The notes under the pieces: model-generated
Seen by the model: only the letters and a program-made list of their open reading frames with translations
Database searches by the model: none
Told to the model about the DNA's origin: nothing
Shown: positions 60,609 to 64,000 of the stretch, in pieces
How positions within the stretch are numbered: the stretch's first letter is position 1
Layout: every line of letters begins with the position of its first letter
Origin: Deinococcus sp. AJ005
GTDB lineage: Bacteria > Deinococcota > Deinococci > Deinococcales > Deinococcaceae
Direction of reading: 5' to 3'
DNA: 64,000 nt
Assembly (NCBI RefSeq): GCF_009017495.1
Contig: NZ_CP044990.1
Coordinates: 1,941,001-2,005,000, forward strand
Made by a program: the position numbers and the translations under genes

Positions 60609-62768
60609 CTATCCCGTGCTCAAAAACGCAACGAGTTGCTCGCGCAGCGTCACGCCTTTTTTGCCAGTGATCTTTGTGGCCAGTGGTTCAAAGCCGTCCA
60701 GAGGGAGATCCAGAACACTGCGCAGGGTCAGCACAGTTCCCGATTCGCCCCGGTGCAGGGCGCGGGCCACCACATCCGGGTTGAGCAGGACGCCCATCAC
60801 CTCTCGGCTCAGCGGCACGTCCGAAAGGCTGCGGTGCGTGCCGCCATACTCGGCGCGCATTGGCCGGCCCGGATTCTTCGGCGGGCGCAGGATCACGATG
60901 TCGGTGCCCTCGGTGAACTCGAGGGCGTCGCTCACGTCGATCTCGCTCCGCTGCCAGATGCGCAGGGCGGGGACGCCAAAGTTGGGATCAGTGACGTCGC
61001 TTAGACGTGGCCGGGTGTCGGGGGCGAGTTCGAGGGCATGCGTGCCCATCAGGATGCTGCCGGTTTCGAAGGTGCCCACCAGTGCGGACTCGCCCAACTC
61101 GTGCAGGCGCATCAGTTCGCGTTTCAGCCGGGCTTCGGCCCGTTCCCTCATCTGGGTGACTCGTCCCAGGGCCTCGGCGTGAATACGCCTGGCCTCCGGG
61201 GTCCACAACTCAGCGAGCCGCCGGGCATGCGCGCGGACGGCAAGCTGAATGCGTTCGTCGTCGATGGGTGCGGACTGGGCGTCATCTGCCTTCCCATGGG
61301 CGAGTGCCGTGACCGTGAGGCCCTGGACACGTTGGCCGGCGAGTTCTTTCCGGGTGGGAATCTGCGCGTCACCGCCCAAGACACCCACGGCGGCGGCCCA
61401 CTCCCCCAGCAGCGCCGCCTCGTGCGCGCTGACGGAGCGGTTGCCCTGTCCCCGGGCCTGAACGATTTTCCAGCCCGCCTTTCCACCAGCTTCAGGGGCA
61501 AGTTCGACTGTAAGCACTGGAAGGCCAGCCAGCGGTTCCCTGGCGATCCCCTGAGGGCTTTCCCCGTTATCGAGGATCCGCACGATCAGGGCGGTGCCCT
61601 CACTGACCGCGTGGGCGTAGCCGCCCCAGCCCAAGCAGTGCGAGAGCGCCTGTCCATCACTCTCAAGGTCCAGGGGATGGCGGGCGAGTCGCACCTGCCA
61701 CGCGCCGCCCGGCCACGAAAGGCAGCGCTCCAGCGCCAGGTTCTCCGGCGTCAGGTGAAAGGGGGGCTGGCCGCTGAGTTTCTCGTCCAGGGCTTCGGTG
61801 GAGACGCCGACTTCCGAGCAAGCCTCGGCGCGCAGCCAAGCAGCCGTGGCGGCGCGGATGTCGTTGTACCCGGCCAGCGCAGCGTAAACCTGTGGCAGGC
61901 CAGGAATCAGTTTCAGTTGCCCGTCGTCCAGTTCTGGTTCTTCCTTGCCAGGCCGGGCGCGGGCGCCGATCCGCAGGTGTCCACTGCTGGAAAGAATGGC
62001 TTCCAGGCCCGTGAGCGGCAGGGTGCCGTCCCGGCTCAGCTCACACAGGCTCCAGAAAACGTCACGGATCTCGGAGGTGGCATGAATCAGTTCGCGCTCT
62101 GCAAAGGCGCTGTCGTCCCCGGCTCCCCGGAGGGTAGGGATGAGCGCGCCGAGGTCCTGAGCAGCGGCGGCTTCAGTACCCAGGGTGCCGGCCGCCGTCA
62201 TGTCGGCGGCGGCGCCCAGCAGCCAGGCTTCGCGCCTCGCGCGCCCCTCTCCCGCAGCGCGCAGGGTCAGGCCCAGGCCGCCTTCATGCATGGAATTGCC
62301 CTCCGCAAGCTGGGTTTCAAAGACTCCAGCTACCCTCTGCAACGTCCGGGCACTGACGTCCGGGGCCAGCCGGGCGAGCAGTACCTGAGCGCTACGCGCA
62401 CCTTGCACGGCGCCGTCCACGGTGGCCGCCTCGAAGCCCCGGGCGGCAGGGGACAGCGTCCAGGCCAGCGCCTGACGCGCGCGGGCGATAAAGGCGGCCC
62501 CACTGGGGTCGCCCAGTTGTCTGCTGACCTGCTCCTGGATCTGGCCCAAGTACATCTCGTTCTGGCTGCGGCGCTTGACGCGGCTGCCTTTGTCCCAGGG
62601 GAGCAGGCCTGGGCAGGGATATCCAGTGAAGTCGCTCAGGGTGGCGCTGACCAACACGGCCGTTCGGATGTCCTCGGCCCACCACGCGGGGTTCTTTTCT
62701 GTCCCCGGTCCGCCGGGGTTCCAGCGGCGCAGGTCCCAGAGGTGCCAGCGGTCCTCGGCGCGCCGCAT
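60609..62768 (-). CDS. PcfJ-like domain protein (719 residues)
   Basis: The centre (~residues 350-470) matches the PcfJ family: ALSHCLGWGGYAHAVSEGTA (family HC.G.Y...V..G), then LPVLTVELAPEAGGKAGWKI and QARGQGNRSV (QxxGxxNR). PcfJ-like proteins occur on conjugative plasmids and phages and have no proven function. The flanks are helical: ~90-330 at the N-terminus and ~500-590 (ARLKRELMRLHELGESALVG) at the C-terminus. Stop and start are adjacent to the next gene upstream, so the set is co-translated. Confidence 0.7.
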   Translation of the reverse strand: MRRAEDRWHLWDLRRWNPGGPGTEKNPAWWAEDIRTAVLVSATLSDFTGYPCPGLLPWDKGSRVKRRSQNEMYLGQIQEQVSRQLGDPSGAAFIARARQALAWTLSPAARGFEAATVDGAVQGARSAQVLLARLAPDVSARTLQRVAGVFETQLAEGNSMHEGGLGLTLRAAGEGRARREAWLLGAAADMTAAGTLGTEAAAAQDLGALIPTLRGAGDDSAFAERELIHATSEIRDVFWSLCELSRDGTLPLTGLEAILSSSGHLRIGARARPGKEEPELDDGQLKLIPGLPQVYAALAGYNDIRAATAAWLRAEACSEVGVSTEALDEKLSGQPPFHLTPENLALERCLSWPGGAWQVRLARHPLDLESDGQALSHCLGWGGYAHAVSEGTALIVRILDNGESPQGIAREPLAGLPVLTVELAPEAGGKAGWKIVQARGQGNRSVSAHEAALLGEWAAAVGVLGGDAQIPTRKELAGQRVQGLTVTALAHGKADDAQSAPIDDERIQLAVRAHARRLAELWTPEARRIHAEALGRVTQMRERAEARLKRELMRLHELGESALVGTFETGSILMGTHALELAPDTRPRLSDVTDPNFGVPALRIWQRSEIDVSDALEFTEGTDIVILRPPKNPGRPMRAEYGGTHRSLSDVPLSREVMGVLLNPDVVARALHRGESGTVLTLRSVLDLPLDGFEPLATKITGKKGVTLREQLVAFLSTG

Positions 62769-63266
62769 TCAGTGCATGTCATCCCGGTGGAGGGTGGCCC
62801 GGGTGCCGCTAGGCCAGCCGTGGGTAGGTCCGGGAGCATCTACCCATGACGCGCTCAGGTCAAGAACGCTGCGCAGCCCAAGGGCGCCGCGCAGCCGGCG
62901 GGTCAGGGCTTTGGAGGCGCGCGCATCTTCAGGATTCACGCCAGCCAGCGGAACGAGCAACTCCGGAAGGGCGGCACCGTCGGCCACGATCTGGGCGTAA
63001 AGTGCGCCGAGGACGGCGTCGAGGGTTTCTCTGGGCAGCAGTTGCCACGGCACAGCGGTGGCCTGCCCCAGCTTGACGGTGATCTGCCGGGGGCCAGCCA
63101 GGATGGCGGCGTTCTCTTCTAGGCCGTTCGCTGGATCAGCGGGTACGTCCACGCGCGTGATGAAGTGGCCCAGCGCCTTCTGGCGCAGAAGATGCCCGGC
63201 GATCACCAGGGACAGCAACGGGTTGTTGCGCCGCAGGGCGCGGGCGCTCTTGGTGAATGTGGTCAA
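62769..63266 (-). CDS. Protein of unknown function, partner of the PcfJ-like gene
   Basis: A 165-residue reading from TTG 63266, whose product starts (M/L)TTFTKSARALRRNNPLLSLV. Helical N-terminus, then ITVKLGQATAVPWQLLPRET. A longer frame up to ATG 63380 exists but looks non-coding. TTG 63266 overlaps the stop of a 13-residue leader frame as TTGA, and GGAG lies ~10 nt upstream. Ends directly at the PcfJ-like start. No known family. Confidence 0.5.
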   Translation of the reverse strand: MTTFTKSARALRRNNPLLSLVIAGHLLRQKALGHFITRVDVPADPANGLEENAAILAGPRQITVKLGQATAVPWQLLPRETLDAVLGALYAQIVADGAALPELLVPLAGVNPEDARASKALTRRLRGALGLRSVLDLSASWVDAPGPTHGWPSGTRATLHRDDMH

Positions 63267-63304
63267 GCTGGGAGGTCTCCGGGCATGTTGTTCAAGATGG
63301 TCAT
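63263..63304 (-). CDS. Possible 13-residue leader peptide
   Basis: ATG 63304 starts MTILNNMPGDLPA and ends in TGA that overlaps TTG 63266 of the next gene. The layout is like the cobS leader. It may only be chance. Confidence 0.25.
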   Translation of the reverse strand: MTILNNMPGDLPA

Positions 63305-63422
63305 GATAGCCGCGCCTCGCTGCGCTCAGCGGTGTACATTCTGCGGCGCTGCATCTCGGAAAAGCCCTGACCTTGAGCACCTGATGCTCAGCGATGGACT
63401 GGTCAGTGAGAGTGGGTGCCCA

Positions 63423-63914
63423 TCAACGGAAAATGCGTAGCACGTCTTCACTGATCTTCTGAATGAATTTGCGAACATAGAAGTCGATTTCGGTGGGATT
63501 CATGGGCCGCCATGTGCCGCCCTGGTCCCCTTTTTGCTCCCAACCGAATGAGTCGATGGTGGCCTTCAGGGTGTCCTCGGTCATCACCATTTCCTGGGCA
63601 AACATCTTCCCCGAGCCGATGTACACGGCCTGTCCTGTCGTGGCGGCCTCGATGAGCGCCGGTACGTTGGCCGGTGTGCAGGGCAGAATCTCGAGCTCCA
63701 ACCCATACCAGGGATCATGACGATGCACGGTGGTTCCCTCCAGTCCGGCGCACCAGACGTCGTAGGCGGCAACCGCCGTCGACTCGTTGTCGTAGACGCC
63801 CAGCACACGCGGTGGGAAGAGCGTCGATGTGTGGGAAAAAAAGTGGTTGGACGCGATGATCAGGGTGACGACTTTGTCGCCGGCGTGGATATTTTGTGGG
63901 ATGTAGTGGTACAT
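63423..63914 (-). CDS. Protein of unknown function (163 residues)
   Basis: A soluble product with a GGAG ribosome-binding site before ATG 63914. MYHYIPQNIHAGDKVVTLII opens it, DNESTAVAAYDVWCAGLEG lies in the middle, and FYVRKFIQKISEDVLRIF is a C-terminal helix. It has one cysteine-containing motif (ILPCTPANVPALIEA). No family recognised. Same direction as the PcfJ-like cassette, 156 bp upstream of its first start. Confidence 0.6.
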   Translation of the reverse strand: MYHYIPQNIHAGDKVVTLIIASNHFFSHTSTLFPPRVLGVYDNESTAVAAYDVWCAGLEGTTVHRHDPWYGLELEILPCTPANVPALIEAATTGQAVYIGSGKMFAQEMVMTEDTLKATIDSFGWEQKGDQGGTWRPMNPTEIDFYVRKFIQKISEDVLRIFR

Positions 63915-64000
63915 GGTGGCTCTCCTGTGGTGTGGTTGGCAAAAGGCGCGGTGCCAGGATTCTCCCTGTGGGTGCCGCGCCTTTGTGCTGTGTGGGACAT

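Noticed and set aside
61038..62849. Plus-strand open frame (603 codons) opposite the PcfJ-like gene
   Set aside because: Antisense shadow; the minus frame has the PcfJ motif and operon spacing.

Overview
The window is high-GC bacterial chromosome and almost certainly comes from a Deinococcus. The evidence is the gene content (an ornithine/alanine racemase-family enzyme, PrcB-, DciA- and SHOCT-type proteins, recF, recN) and many genes with no Shine-Dalgarno sequence, whose start codon instead sits 6-7 nt after a TANNNT -10 box. That leaderless layout is a known Deinococcus trait. No rRNA gene or complete tRNA gene was found. The assignment rests on recognised families and layout, not on a database search.

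Region 1 (1-16.3 kb) is housekeeping and genome maintenance: a partial HelD-like helicase, a racemase/GNAT pair, a small membrane-protein gene broken by a 13-bp tandem duplication, a truD operon, moaB, a DciA-like gene with recF, doxX, a PrcB-domain lipoprotein, recN, a long LEA/apolipoprotein-like repeat protein and pckA. Region 2 (16.4-36.8 kb) is metabolism and transport: a maltose-type ABC transporter (malE-malF-malG, with a terminator after malE), an MFS transporter, glpX, an Rrf2 regulator divergent from an imelysin/FTR1 iron-uptake pair, gnd, a MarR/DHA2 efflux pair, a two-component system with a SHOCT protein, and wrbA. The same 11-mer, GGAACCGCTTC, lies upstream of both malE and pckA, which suggests one LacI-family regulator.

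Region 3 (36.9-45.7 kb) is a late cobalamin synthesis and salvage cluster. cobS and an alpha-ribazole phosphatase gene lie first. A cobalamin riboswitch with an intrinsic terminator then precedes btuF, cobO, cbiB, a threonine-phosphate decarboxylase gene, cobQ, cobU and cobT, most of them overlapping. A VapBC toxin-antitoxin pair sits inside the cluster. Corrin-ring genes and btuCD are absent here.

Region 4 (about 46-64 kb) looks accessory. It starts with a sensor kinase, an EAL-domain remnant ending at an intergenic repeat, and the 3' part of a tRNA-Val gene that still has its terminator, which is the usual scar of integration into a tRNA gene. Beyond it lie two decayed resolvase 3' ends, an intact serine resolvase, a signal peptidase I homologue without its catalytic lysine, a 42-bp perfect palindrome, three large secreted lipoproteins (one with RCC1 repeats), and a cassette of a PQQ-type propeller, a PcfJ-like protein and unknown proteins. 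This cassette is the best candidate here for an undescribed system.
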